DNA from: Flavobacteriaceae bacterium
GTDB taxonomy: Bacteria; Bacteroidota; Bacteroidia; Flavobacteriales; Flavobacteriaceae
NCBI GenBank assembly: GCA_024640565.1
Contig: JAHEET010000002.1
Span: 360,320-424,319 of the forward strand
Direction of reading: 5' to 3'
DNA: 64,000 nucleotides
Within the stretch, counting starts at the first letter, position 1; each line of letters starts with the position of its first letter. Both the position numbers and the translations under genes were made by a program. This document shows, piece after piece, positions 45,116 to 53,553 of this stretch. The notes beneath the pieces were generated by a model, which was not told the origin of the DNA, made no database searches, and was given only the letters and a program-made list of their open reading frames with translations.

Positions 45116-47596
45116 TTAAAAAGGGTAATTGATTCCCACATTGTATACAGCACTCGAAAAATTATAGTTGCTAAACCACTTATTTTCCTTCAAATAAGGT
45201 TCGTGAGTTTTAAAACCAATATCAAAACGAAGAATTAAAAAGTTTAAATCATATCGAACTCCCAAGCCGGTACCAATGGCAAAATCACGTAATGAGGAGA
45301 TGCCATTAAATTTTGCTTCACGGTCTACAAAAGAGGAATTGGTAATGTCCCAAATATTTCCAGCATCTGCAAAAATAGCTCCTTTTAGTTTGGCAACAAT
45401 ATCAAAACGATATTCCAAACTCGTCAAAAATTTCAAACTCCCGATATTATACTCTAAGCCCGTATTTCTTCTACCGGGTCCTAGTTCATAAGTTTGCCAT
45501 GCCCGAATGTCATTAGAACCTCCAGCAAAGTAACTTTTTGTAAATGGAATTGCTGAATTATCATAGGTGATGATAGCGCCTAAAAAACTTCGGATTCCAA
45601 TTACAGAGTTCCCGCTTACATCCCAAAATTTTTTATATTCAATATCTGTCTTAAAATATTGTGCTAAGGGAATGTCTAAAAGAGTTTTTTTATTATTGGC
45701 ATTTTTAGTGTTGGACAGCAATCCTAGAATATTTCCTGAATTTGCAATTCGAACCTTAAAAAATGAAAAACCATTGTCTTTAAAGTTGGTTTGATTGTTG
45801 AAAGTATATGAATAGGCAATCGTTGGTATTAAGAAATCGGAAGTAATAATATTATACCGATTTAAAATATTTAAGTTGTTGTTAAATTCTGTCGGATTTG
45901 TTGCTTGAAGTGAAGTGTTCGCTGCAATTTCCCGCATTTTGTTCAAGGCAACTTGGGGCAATGTCTCATTGTTTGGGAATTCAAAAGAAGGATCTAATTC
46001 ACTTACAACATTCTTAAGGTTTGTAAACTCAGAACTATAAACATTAAAATATTTATCAATATTTTGATTTTGTATATACTGTGTATTAAAAACTTCTAAT
46101 TGAATGGTTTTTTGAGCATTGTATTGCCATTTGTAATCAGACAACAGTGTAAAAGTTTGCCGATCTAAACCAATGTTTTTTTGGACACTGGATCCGATAG
46201 AAAAAAGAGTTCTTGGAGACATCTCTTTTGGGACTAATTTGCTCAATCCAAAAGGAGCTACAAATCTTGGAATTTCAACAGATACATCACCACCAAATTC
46301 CCAACCAGGACCATTGTTGGAGTTAAACCAGGAACCCAGTAATGACATTTTTATTAATTCGGCACCTTTAAAAGCATTTCTATCTGTAATCGAAAATTTT
46401 GCAGAAGTACCAATATTTCGAATGTTAGAGTGTGTCAATTCTGTCTCAAAACCCAGAGTATATTTTTCAATAGGGGTTAAAAGAATCTTCATTTTTAAGG
46501 CTTCATCATCGAATTCTTCAAATTTAATACTCGTGGTTTTAAAATTTTTGAGTGACTTTAGGTGGTTTCTTGTTAGGTTTCTTAAAGTGTCCTTGTAGAT
46601 GCCGCCGGGTTTTAAGAAAATAGATTCAGCAAGGTATTTGGGATTGTATCTTACTTTGTCATACGCGATAAACTGAATCCCATCATAGGAGATTGTATCT
46701 TTATAAGTCGCTTCTTTTTTTAGAAAAGAATAATCTGTGATTACGGAAACCTCTTTAATTTTTTGCACTTTAAACGGTTTGTTAATATAGGTGCCGTTCT
46801 GTTCGATAATGCGGTCTCCAGAAATGATAAAATCTACATTTGTCTTATGATCTTTTCTTGTAGAGTCTACATAAAATCCGAGGTAGTTTTCAGCAAAGTG
46901 ATAAATTCCATTATTTCTGTAGAGTTTTATAACCTGTTTTGCTTCGTCAATAAAAGTTTGGTTTTTGTATTGACTGCCTTTTTTTAAAAGCGATGTTTGT
47001 AACGCATTTTTGTAAATTGAATCTAAAACTGACGATTCTATTTTTACAGAAATCGTATCTAAAAAAGTTGGTTCTCCAGGTTTTATATAGTAGTCAACAG
47101 TTGCTTTTTTGGATTTTAAAGAATCTACAACAACGGTTTTTATTGATGCATCAAAAAATCCCTGAGTTTTATAATAAGCCAGTAAATTATTCCCTGTTTT
47201 TGTGATTTCACCTTTGTTCAAAATCACAGGTTCATCATAGGCTAAAAACCAATTATTCAAACCGATCATTGTGTTTGCATATGCGATGCTTTGTTTTTCT
47301 GAAAATATATTTTTGATAAAATGATAAGAACCGCTATTTTTTTGACCCCATTCTTTGGCTGTTTTTGGTTTTTGGTGATTTCCTAAATTATGAAAATACA
47401 ATCCAAAAGGCAACCCTAAAAAGCGCGGATTTGGCTTTTGAAGAACGTATTTTTGGAGTTCATCACTGGTATTTCTAACACCATCAACATAAATATAGTT
47501 TTTTGTGAGAAGGAATTCATTTTCGGCAACATGCTTTGTAGAATTGCAAGCAGCAAAAAGAATAAAGAGGAAGAAAAAAAGAGAAAGTTTTTTCAT
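45116..47596 (-). CDS. tamL: BamA/TamA-family outer-membrane lipoprotein, probably TamL
   Basis: An outer-membrane protein of 826 residues. The frame is open 22 codons upstream, but ATG 47596 (MKKLSLFFFLFILFAACNS) gives a lipoprotein signal with lipobox FAAC (Cys17). POTRA-like domains follow (KNYIYVDGVRNTSDEL), then the Omp85 barrel, ending with LRFDIGFKTHEP and VYNVGINYPF. TamA homologues with a lipobox are called TamL in Bacteroidota and work with TamB in lipid or protein export to the outer membrane. No tamB gene is in view here. A TrmH-family gene is divergent, 69 bp away, as is common for this protein. Confidence 0.82.
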   Translation of the reverse strand: MKKLSLFFFLFILFAACNSTKHVAENEFLLTKNYIYVDGVRNTSDELQKYVLQKPNPRFLGLPFGLYFHNLGNHQKPKTAKEWGQKNSGSYHFIKNIFSEKQSIAYANTMIGLNNWFLAYDEPVILNKGEITKTGNNLLAYYKTQGFFDASIKTVVVDSLKSKKATVDYYIKPGEPTFLDTISVKIESSVLDSIYKNALQTSLLKKGSQYKNQTFIDEAKQVIKLYRNNGIYHFAENYLGFYVDSTRKDHKTNVDFIISGDRIIEQNGTYINKPFKVQKIKEVSVITDYSFLKKEATYKDTISYDGIQFIAYDKVRYNPKYLAESIFLKPGGIYKDTLRNLTRNHLKSLKNFKTTSIKFEEFDDEALKMKILLTPIEKYTLGFETELTHSNIRNIGTSAKFSITDRNAFKGAELIKMSLLGSWFNSNNGPGWEFGGDVSVEIPRFVAPFGLSKLVPKEMSPRTLFSIGSSVQKNIGLDRQTFTLLSDYKWQYNAQKTIQLEVFNTQYIQNQNIDKYFNVYSSEFTNLKNVVSELDPSFEFPNNETLPQVALNKMREIAANTSLQATNPTEFNNNLNILNRYNIITSDFLIPTIAYSYTFNNQTNFKDNGFSFFKVRIANSGNILGLLSNTKNANNKKTLLDIPLAQYFKTDIEYKKFWDVSGNSVIGIRSFLGAIITYDNSAIPFTKSYFAGGSNDIRAWQTYELGPGRRNTGLEYNIGSLKFLTSLEYRFDIVAKLKGAIFADAGNIWDITNSSFVDREAKFNGISSLRDFAIGTGLGVRYDLNFLILRFDIGFKTHEPYLKENKWFSNYNFSSAVYNVGINYPF

Positions 47597-47604
47597 TAAG
47601 TTTG

Positions 47605-47612
47605 CAAAACTA
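47605..47612 (-). promoter_or_regulatory. -7 element 8 bp before the TamL start
   Basis: TAGTTTTG on the minus strand. It lies 8 nt before ATG 47596 and supports that start over the upstream one. Confidence 0.5.
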
Positions 47613-47665
47613 TTTGTTTCAAAAATAGTATTTTTCCATGGTATATTTTCAATTAGAATCAATTA

Positions 47666-48403
47666 ATGAGTATTTCTAAAAATCAACTGAAACTGATCAC
47701 CAGTTTATCGCAAAAAAAGTATCGGATAAAGCACCAATTATTTATAGCTGAAGGGGTAAAAGTAGTTGAAGAAATGCTACATACCAACTTCAAAGTTCAT
47801 TTGCTTTTCTGTACAGCGGATTATGTTTCTACCATAGAAAAGAAGAAAGTGATTGTTGTTTCTGAAAAAGAACTAAAAAAGATTAGTAAATTAAAAACAC
47901 CCAACAAGGTTTTCGCAATTTTCGAATTTCCAGCAGTAACAAACTTAAAAGAACAGGGCCTCATTTTGGCGCTGGATGCCATAAATGACCCAGGGAATTT
48001 AGGTACAATTATTCGTTTGTGCGATTGGTTTGGAGTAACACAGTTGGTCTGTTCTTTAGATACTGTGGATGCTTTTAACCCGAAAGTTGTGCAAGCTTCT
48101 ATGGGTTCATTAACCAGAGTTTCTATTGTTTATACAGATTTACTCCCATTGATTAAAGCAACAAAACTACCCGTATTTATTGCCGATATGGAGGGGCAAA
48201 ATGTATATACTTTTTCCCTCCCAAAAGAAGCGGTGTTGATTATGGGTAATGAAGCAAACGGAATTTCCGATTCCATAAGGGATGTAGTGAATCATAAGGT
48301 TTCGATTCCAAGATTTGGAGAACTTCAAGAAACAGAAAGCTTAAATGTTGCGACTGCTTCGGCGATATTGTTAAGTGAATTTAAAAGAAGTAGCGCGCTG
48401 TAA
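47666..48403 (+). CDS. TrmH/SpoU-family RNA methyltransferase
   Basis: A SPOUT 2'-O-methyltransferase of 245 residues. Its N-terminal substrate-binding domain (KKYRIKHQLFIAEGVKVVEEM) and the knot motifs are visible: 1 (LDAINDPGNLGTIIRLCDW), 2 (IMGNEANGIS) and 3 (IPRFGELQETESLNVATASA). In motif 3 the usual IPM...SLNVS is IPR...SLNVA. It probably methylates tRNA or rRNA; which nucleotide is unknown. Divergent from the TamL gene and convergent with porT. Confidence 0.9.
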   Translation: MSISKNQLKLITSLSQKKYRIKHQLFIAEGVKVVEEMLHTNFKVHLLFCTADYVSTIEKKKVIVVSEKELKKISKLKTPNKVFAIFEFPAVTNLKEQGLILALDAINDPGNLGTIIRLCDWFGVTQLVCSLDTVDAFNPKVVQASMGSLTRVSIVYTDLLPLIKATKLPVFIADMEGQNVYTFSLPKEAVLIMGNEANGISDSIRDVVNHKVSIPRFGELQETESLNVATASAILLSEFKRSSAL

Positions 48404-48426
48404 TTTTCGTTCAAAACATGCACATA

Positions 48427-49137
48427 TTATTCGAAGGCAAAATTTAAGAAAAGCCCCCGTGTGCCTAGAAAGTTAATGGGGTCTGTCCATTGACTGGCAC
48501 CATTTGCAACGTTGTCGTATTTGAGTTCATTGTTAATTGCAAAAACACCTCTTATCGAAGGAGAGAACTTGAAATAATGAAGGTAAATATCAATCCCAAT
48601 TCCTAATTCATACATGAAATTATGTGTTTTCATTCTAAATTCTCCTGCAAAATTATCATCTTGATTCCGTTCATTACTTGATAGATTTAGATCATATGAG
48701 ACACCTGCTAGTAGATAGGGTCGAATGTTGCGATACTTGTCGGTACTCATTTTAAAAACCAATGGTAGGTGAAGAAAGGTTGAACTCGCATCTCTAATAC
48801 TGTCTTTGGGTTCGTCCAAGTAGTGAAAGATAATTTTCTTGGTATTGCTGATTAATCCGGGTTCAAAACGCAGGTTTAAGTTTTTATGCAGTCGTAAGTC
48901 TACAATCATACCAACATTAAAGCCTGTGGTAGGTTCTACTAAAATATTACCAGGTGCAACGTCAAAAGTGTTTTTTTTGATATTTAATTTAAAGTCATTT
49001 TGATTCAACCCTAAATAAAAGCCAAAATGTATTTTTTTTTTATCGAAGGTGGGTAAGTTTTCTACACGTTCATTTTGGGAAAAGAGGGAACATGAGAAGG
49101 CAAAAAACCCAAATAAAATAAAATACTTTAAATTCAT
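48427..49137 (-). CDS. porT: Type IX secretion protein PorT
   Basis: A small outer-membrane barrel of 236 residues with a signal peptide ([21 protein letters not shown]). Beta strands alternate through the mature part (FGFYLGLNQNDFKL, LNLRFEPGLISN, IRPYLLAGVSYDLNL) to the terminal FLNFAFE. This fits PorT, a component required for type IX secretion in Porphyromonas and Flavobacterium. The start overlaps the stop of the upstream ubiE gene by one base; ubiE-porT pairing is common in Flavobacteriia and strengthens the call. Confidence 0.85.
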   Translation of the reverse strand: MNLKYFILFGFFAFSCSLFSQNERVENLPTFDKKKIHFGFYLGLNQNDFKLNIKKNTFDVAPGNILVEPTTGFNVGMIVDLRLHKNLNLRFEPGLISNTKKIIFHYLDEPKDSIRDASSTFLHLPLVFKMSTDKYRNIRPYLLAGVSYDLNLSSNERNQDDNFAGEFRMKTHNFMYELGIGIDIYLHYFKFSPSIRGVFAINNELKYDNVANGASQWTDPINFLGTRGLFLNFAFE

Positions 49138-49865
49138 TATTTACTAGCGGTATAAATGGTTGCAACACCAAAAGTTACAGGGGTGTCTTCTGTGTTAGTA
49201 AACCCATTTTTTCTTAAAATATTGTTGAATTTTTCTCCAAAAGGAAAATAATTTGCACTTTCAGATAAATAGGAGTAGGCAACTTTGTCTTTAGAAAAAA
49301 GTTTGCCAATCATAGGAAGTATCAAATGTGTGTGCAATTTATAACCTTGTTTGAAAGGGAATTTTGTAGGATTGGAGGTTTCTAAAATAACCAGTACTCC
49401 AGTAGGTTTTAAAACACGCGCAATTTCTTTCAATCCTTTGTCTAAATTTGCAAAATTACGCACACCAAAAGAAACGGTAATGGCGTCAAAAGTAGCATCC
49501 TCAAAAGGCATCTCTTCAGAATCTCCAACAATCATTTCAATTTTTTCGGATAAGTTTGCTTTGGCAATTTTTTGTTTACCCACTTCGAGCATTCCGGTAG
49601 AAATGTCCAAGCCTACAATTCTGTCTGGGTTTAAATCCGCCATCATTAAAGCCAAATCTCCTGTTCCAGTGGCGATGTCTAAAATTTGTTTTGGATTGTT
49701 TCTTCCAACAATTTCAACAACTTTCTTGCGCCATTTCACATCAATTCCAAAAGAAATTACACGGTTTAGGCCGTCGTAATTCGTTGAAATGTTGTCAAAC
49801 ATTTTTGCAACTTGCTCTTTTTTTCCGAGACCCGAATCTTTATAAGGCTTTATTATTTTTGGCAT
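49137..49865 (-). CDS. menG: Demethylmenaquinone/ubiquinone methyltransferase
   Basis: The UbiE/MenG C-methyltransferase that makes menaquinone from demethylmenaquinone, the only quinone expected in this phylum. 242 residues. The SAM motif is [14 protein letters not shown], followed by [13 protein letters not shown] and the UbiE signature [22 protein letters not shown]. It is translationally coupled to porT (one-base overlap) and sits 9 bp after the Nfu gene, so the three are one operon. Confidence 0.94.
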   Translation of the reverse strand: MPKIIKPYKDSGLGKKEQVAKMFDNISTNYDGLNRVISFGIDVKWRKKVVEIVGRNNPKQILDIATGTGDLALMMADLNPDRIVGLDISTGMLEVGKQKIAKANLSEKIEMIVGDSEEMPFEDATFDAITVSFGVRNFANLDKGLKEIARVLKPTGVLVILETSNPTKFPFKQGYKLHTHLILPMIGKLFSKDKVAYSYLSESANYFPFGEKFNNILRKNGFTNTEDTPVTFGVATIYTASK

Positions 49866-49874
49866 GATGTTAAA

Positions 49875-50780
49875 TTATCCGTTTATAGCAATCACTTCGT
49901 TAATTTTGTTGGGCAGCATTTCTTTCAATAAATTCTCGATACCACTCTTTAATGTTGCAGTAGAAGAAGGACAACCACTGCAAGCTCCCTGTAATACTAC
50001 GCTCACCACTTTGCGCTCTTCATCATAGGACCTAAAGGCAATGTTTCCACCATCACTGGCCACGGCAGGTTTTATGTATTCATCTAAGATGTCTACAATT
50101 TGCGCTGAAACTCCTTCCAACGCTACTTTTGGAATTTCGATAATCGCTTCTGGTGATGTTTCTTGTGTTGGCAATTCTTTAATAATCGTTTTTCCCTCCG
50201 CGAGATACTCACGAATAAAACTTCTTAGTTCTGGATAGACATCATTCCATTCGACCATATCATATTTAGTAACAGAAATATAATTATCAGAAATAAAGAC
50301 CTCTTTTACAAATGGAAAAGTAAATATAGCTTGTGCCAATGGAGACGACTTACTCGCTTCTTCAATGTTCTTATATTCAACATCTGTTTGTGTTAATGCT
50401 TTGTTGGACCCAAACTTCATCACCGCTGGATTTGGCGTTGATTCTGCATAAATCTCAATTGCTTCTTTTTTTGATGTCGCGCGTTCTTCATTCACAACCG
50501 CATTACCATCATTGATGAATGCTTCTATTTGTTCGGCAACTTCTTGTTGTACATCCTGCCATTTTACAATGTCAAAACGTTGAATTGCTATGAAATTGGC
50601 AGTGATAAACACTTTTTTCACAAAAGGTAAATAGAATAATTGTTGCGCTAGTGAAGAGTTTTTAGCTTCGTCGATATTGGCAAACTCATAACTTCCACCA
50701 TTGATTAAAATTTGATTGCTAACAAATTTTATAATGCTGTCATTTGAAGTTTCTTGTATGGTGATTTGTGTATTTTTCAT
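49875..50780 (-). CDS. NifU-like Fe-S scaffold/carrier with duplicated Nfu N-domain
   Basis: A protein of 301 residues. Two copies of the Nfu N-terminal domain stand in tandem (~1-100 with LPFVKKVFITANFIAIQRFD, ~105-205 with FPFVKEVFISDNYISVTKYD). They are followed by the NifU C-terminal domain with GACSGCPSS (C267, C270), which holds a 4Fe-4S cluster between two subunits. Nfu proteins receive clusters from Suf and deliver them to targets. The ATG at 50780 is chosen over an upstream TTG. First gene of the nfu-ubiE-porT operon. Confidence 0.92.
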   Translation of the reverse strand: MKNTQITIQETSNDSIIKFVSNQILINGGSYEFANIDEAKNSSLAQQLFYLPFVKKVFITANFIAIQRFDIVKWQDVQQEVAEQIEAFINDGNAVVNEERATSKKEAIEIYAESTPNPAVMKFGSNKALTQTDVEYKNIEEASKSSPLAQAIFTFPFVKEVFISDNYISVTKYDMVEWNDVYPELRSFIREYLAEGKTIIKELPTQETSPEAIIEIPKVALEGVSAQIVDILDEYIKPAVASDGGNIAFRSYDEERKVVSVVLQGACSGCPSSTATLKSGIENLLKEMLPNKINEVIAING

Positions 50781-50797
50781 GGTCAAAAAATGAATTG

Positions 50798-50805
50798 CAA
50801 AATTA
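50798..50805 (-). promoter_or_regulatory. -7 promoter element of the nfu-ubiE-porT operon
   Basis: TAATTTTG on the minus strand, ending 17 bp before ATG 50780. Confidence 0.5.
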
Positions 50806-50846
50806 AGGCAAAAAAGGGAATAAGAATCTCTTTTATTGCAAAAGTT

Positions 50847-50896
50847 AAAAACACTGCGAACAACAACTTTTAAAAGTTTTTACAAGCAGTGTTTTT
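50847..50896 (-). terminator. Terminator after the FadL-family gene
   Basis: AAAAACACTGC (ending 50857) and GCAGTGTTTTT (starting 50886) form a long stem. The loop contains a second palindrome, AACTTTTAAAAGTT. Confidence 0.7.
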
Positions 50897-50914
50897 TATG
50901 TTGTTGTTGATTTT

Positions 50915-52306
50915 TTATAAATTCAGTGTAAGTGTTGCCATAATTTTACTGTTATTGTTTGTTAAATTTGCGGCACTTATGTTGCTGAATTGTGAATAGA
51001 AGTCATAGGTAGTATTTTGGCTGCTTTTACTGTAGGAAAGATCCAGCTTGGTATTTCCAAAGAGATAGCCACCTCCAAAAGAATAGCCAGTTGTATTTTC
51101 TAAATTGGACGCGTTTTTTAGCGGACTTTGTTCAAATTGATATCCCGCTCTTACACTGAGTCGTTGCATGCGCCATTCTGAACCAATTTTTACATTGTGT
51201 GTAGCGCGAAGCTTGTTTTTATAAAATTGATTCTCATTCAAGAAATATCCATTCAACAATTTTATATTTTGATAGTTTTTGTTGGTATAGTCAATGCTTA
51301 ATAATCCGATTTTTCCAAAAATAAAAGCCGCACTAGCCGTTAAGTTACTTGGTGTTTTTAGTCGATAGGCAATGTATTGCCAATCATTTGCTTCCGTATA
51401 GGGTGATTGGTCCTCTGCAAAGAAGGTGGTTTCACCTTGGAGAAAACCAACATCAATATTGTTCTCGCTATCAAATCCATAATTGGTGTCTTGTAAGATT
51501 TCTGTAAACCAAGTTGATGTTTGGTAGGCCAAACCCAATCGGAAGAATTGATGCGCTTTATAAAGTACCCCGAAATTTAAAGAAAATCCAGTTCCTATGG
51601 TATTATTTACCTGGTACAAATCAACATCCAACTCTTGGTCATCTGCTGTGTTGTTGAATTCTGTTAAAAGGGTTTCTTGGTTAAAATTTAAGTCATAAAA
51701 ATTTAATCCTACACCAGCATATAATTTGTTTTCATGAACCGAAGAGAACGCAATGTTTATTTCACTCAACTCCCCATTCATCGTGCTTCTAAAACGTTGT
51801 TCTTCACTAATATCATACACAAGGCGTGGGGTGTTTTGATCTATTGGAAAATCTGTAAAAGTTGCAATTCCGCTATTTCCTCCAGCTGAAAATCCGTGAT
51901 TAAAATCCTTAGTAATTCTGTAATTAAATCCAACGGCAAATTTGGACCACTTAGAATTATTTAGGGATTCAAAAACAAAAACTGCACCCGCTTGTGAGGC
52001 GTTAAAAAAGGCTTCATCAGTAGTTATTGCATTGTTATAATAGTTGGAGGTGGTTGCTGTGTTTCGTGTGCCAATACTTCCAGAAAACGAACTGTTATTA
52101 TAAACAGCGATTCCTGCAGGATTGATATTCATTGCAGAAATATCTCCACCTACAGCACCAAAAGCACCGCTCATTCCAACAAATCTTGCCGACCCATTGT
52201 TGTCATTTCCTGAAAATAATAAACCCAAATCTTGGTAGCCTAAAGATTGAGACTGCATTGTAATTGTGGCAATTGTAAAAAAGAGGCTTGTATAAAAATT
52301 CTTCAT
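50915..52306 (-). CDS. OMPP1/FadL/TodX-family outer-membrane transport protein
   Basis: An outer-membrane barrel of 463 residues with signal peptide MKNFYTSLFFTIATITMQSQS. The region after it (ARFVGMSGAFGAVGGDISAM, NPAGIAVYNNSS) is the N-terminal hatch signature of the OMPP1/FadL/TodX family, which takes up hydrophobic compounds such as long-chain fatty acids. The barrel strands run to a C-terminal TNNNSKIMATLTLNL. Substrate unknown. It lies 37 bp downstream of the low-complexity lipoprotein gene, in the same direction. Confidence 0.88.
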   Translation of the reverse strand: MKNFYTSLFFTIATITMQSQSLGYQDLGLLFSGNDNNGSARFVGMSGAFGAVGGDISAMNINPAGIAVYNNSSFSGSIGTRNTATTSNYYNNAITTDEAFFNASQAGAVFVFESLNNSKWSKFAVGFNYRITKDFNHGFSAGGNSGIATFTDFPIDQNTPRLVYDISEEQRFRSTMNGELSEINIAFSSVHENKLYAGVGLNFYDLNFNQETLLTEFNNTADDQELDVDLYQVNNTIGTGFSLNFGVLYKAHQFFRLGLAYQTSTWFTEILQDTNYGFDSENNIDVGFLQGETTFFAEDQSPYTEANDWQYIAYRLKTPSNLTASAAFIFGKIGLLSIDYTNKNYQNIKLLNGYFLNENQFYKNKLRATHNVKIGSEWRMQRLSVRAGYQFEQSPLKNASNLENTTGYSFGGGYLFGNTKLDLSYSKSSQNTTYDFYSQFSNISAANLTNNNSKIMATLTLNL

Positions 52307-52310
52307 TGGG

Positions 52311-52318
52311 CAAATTTA
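52311..52318 (-). promoter_or_regulatory. -7 element 4 bp before the FadL-family ATG
   Basis: TAAATTTG on the minus strand in the 37-bp gap between two genes. Its use would give a leaderless FadL-family mRNA independent of the upstream gene. Confidence 0.45.
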
Positions 52319-52343
52319 GAACTTAAATTGAAATAAATAATGT

Positions 52344-53378
52344 TTAGTTTTTTCTTCTCGACGAGCTTCTAGACGAGCTTCTGGACGAACTGTTTCCAAA
52401 GCTTCTACCCGATGAACGAGTACTTCTTGTGTTGCTGCTAGGAAAAGAACTTCTGGTATTTCTTATCGTTCTCGTACTTCTAGTGGATCTCGTTGTATTG
52501 GGTGTCCGAACTGTTCTGGTGTTCTTAACTTTTTTTGTTCCTCTAGTTGGTTTTGGGTTTATGTTGGTCGTGGTATTTCTTGTATTTCGAATTGTATTTG
52601 TATTGCGCGTAGATCGTAGTTTTCTTTTGTTTTTTCGTGTAAAATTATTGTAGGCAGCGCTGCTCGAATTGTTAAATTGCCTTCTTCCCACTTGATGGGT
52701 TGTTCTTCTGCCATAATTTCCATAGCGTGCCCTTCTGTTGTTTACGACACTGTAATATCTTCCATTTCTTCGATATCCATTTCTGTAGTATGGATAGTCA
52801 TAAATTTGATAACCAAAAGGATCAAAATTTGGCCATCCATAAAAGTTATTCCATCCGTAATAGTTGTTCCAACCATTGCCATAAAAGTAATTATTTCTCC
52901 ATCTCCAATTGTTAAATCTTCTTCCGTTGAAAGACCAATAGTTAAATCGAAAAGGATCAAATGCCCAAACATCCCCCATCCAAAATGGATCTTGTCTGAA
53001 GTTAATATTGATAACAACATCATTGTTTTCTCCATTGCCCCAAGATTGATTTGGGATGTAGGTGAGTGTTTTATCAGCCTCAGTAGTTACCTGTACACTA
53101 TCGATTGTGTTGTATTCATCTTCATCTAAGAAAATGTCTTCACGATTTATTTCGTTCACCAAATCTAATTCTTCCGCAAAGTAATCTGCATTGTAGTCCG
53201 CATAAGCACTTTCGTTAACCACAACAACTTTCTTCGTTCCCTGCGTGTTGGTTTCGTTTGCATAAATACCATCCTCAATGGTTGCATGTTGATACGTTCC
53301 ACATGAAATGAGTACAGCATTCACGACAAAAAGTGTGAAAAGTTTACTGAAATTTGATTTGATGTATTCTATTTTCAT
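52344..53378 (-). CDS. Low-complexity lipoprotein with an arginine/serine-rich tail
   Basis: A protein of 344 residues, not recognised by family. ATG 53378 (MKIEYIKSN) is preferred over 53390. A lipoprotein signal ends VLISC. Three zones follow: an acidic region (EELDLVNEINREDIFLDEDE), a W/N/Y/F-rich aromatic region (~130-205, with NNYFYGNGWNNYYGW), and an R/S/T/N tail of ~110 residues with repeated TRSTR, TRNT and SSSRSS units. The pattern suggests an intrinsically disordered, strongly basic domain outside the cell or in the periplasm, perhaps binding anionic polymers. Its gene is followed by the FadL-family gene. Confidence 0.75.
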   Translation of the reverse strand: MKIEYIKSNFSKLFTLFVVNAVLISCGTYQHATIEDGIYANETNTQGTKKVVVVNESAYADYNADYFAEELDLVNEINREDIFLDEDEYNTIDSVQVTTEADKTLTYIPNQSWGNGENNDVVININFRQDPFWMGDVWAFDPFRFNYWSFNGRRFNNWRWRNNYFYGNGWNNYYGWNNFYGWPNFDPFGYQIYDYPYYRNGYRRNGRYYSVVNNRRARYGNYGRRTTHQVGRRQFNNSSSAAYNNFTRKNKRKLRSTRNTNTIRNTRNTTTNINPKPTRGTKKVKNTRTVRTPNTTRSTRSTRTIRNTRSSFPSSNTRSTRSSGRSFGNSSSRSSSRSSSRRKN

Positions 53379-53553
53379 GATTTGTAACATTTGGATGATT
53401 TTTTATTTTCTAAATTGTTTGGCAAAAAGTTGCAAACTATAAGGGGTCTCTAACCATTTTATAGTAATTTTGTATTCTGTTTTGTAAATGTAACTATTTG
53501 TAAAACAAAATTTCAAATAACAAAGAGCAATATTTGTGCCAAAGTTTTTTACT

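Noticed and set aside
46173..46598. 141-codon plus-strand open frame
   Set aside because: It lies antisense inside the TamL gene and has no family-like sequence.
49351..49779. 142-codon plus-strand open frame
   Set aside because: Antisense to menG, which has clear SAM-methyltransferase motifs.
52677..53129. 150-codon plus-strand open frame
   Set aside because: Antisense to the low-complexity lipoprotein. The frame is open because of biased codons on the other strand.
53536..53553. Upstream GTG start of proS
   Set aside because: The ATG at 53554 gives the family-typical N-terminus; the extra six residues have no support.
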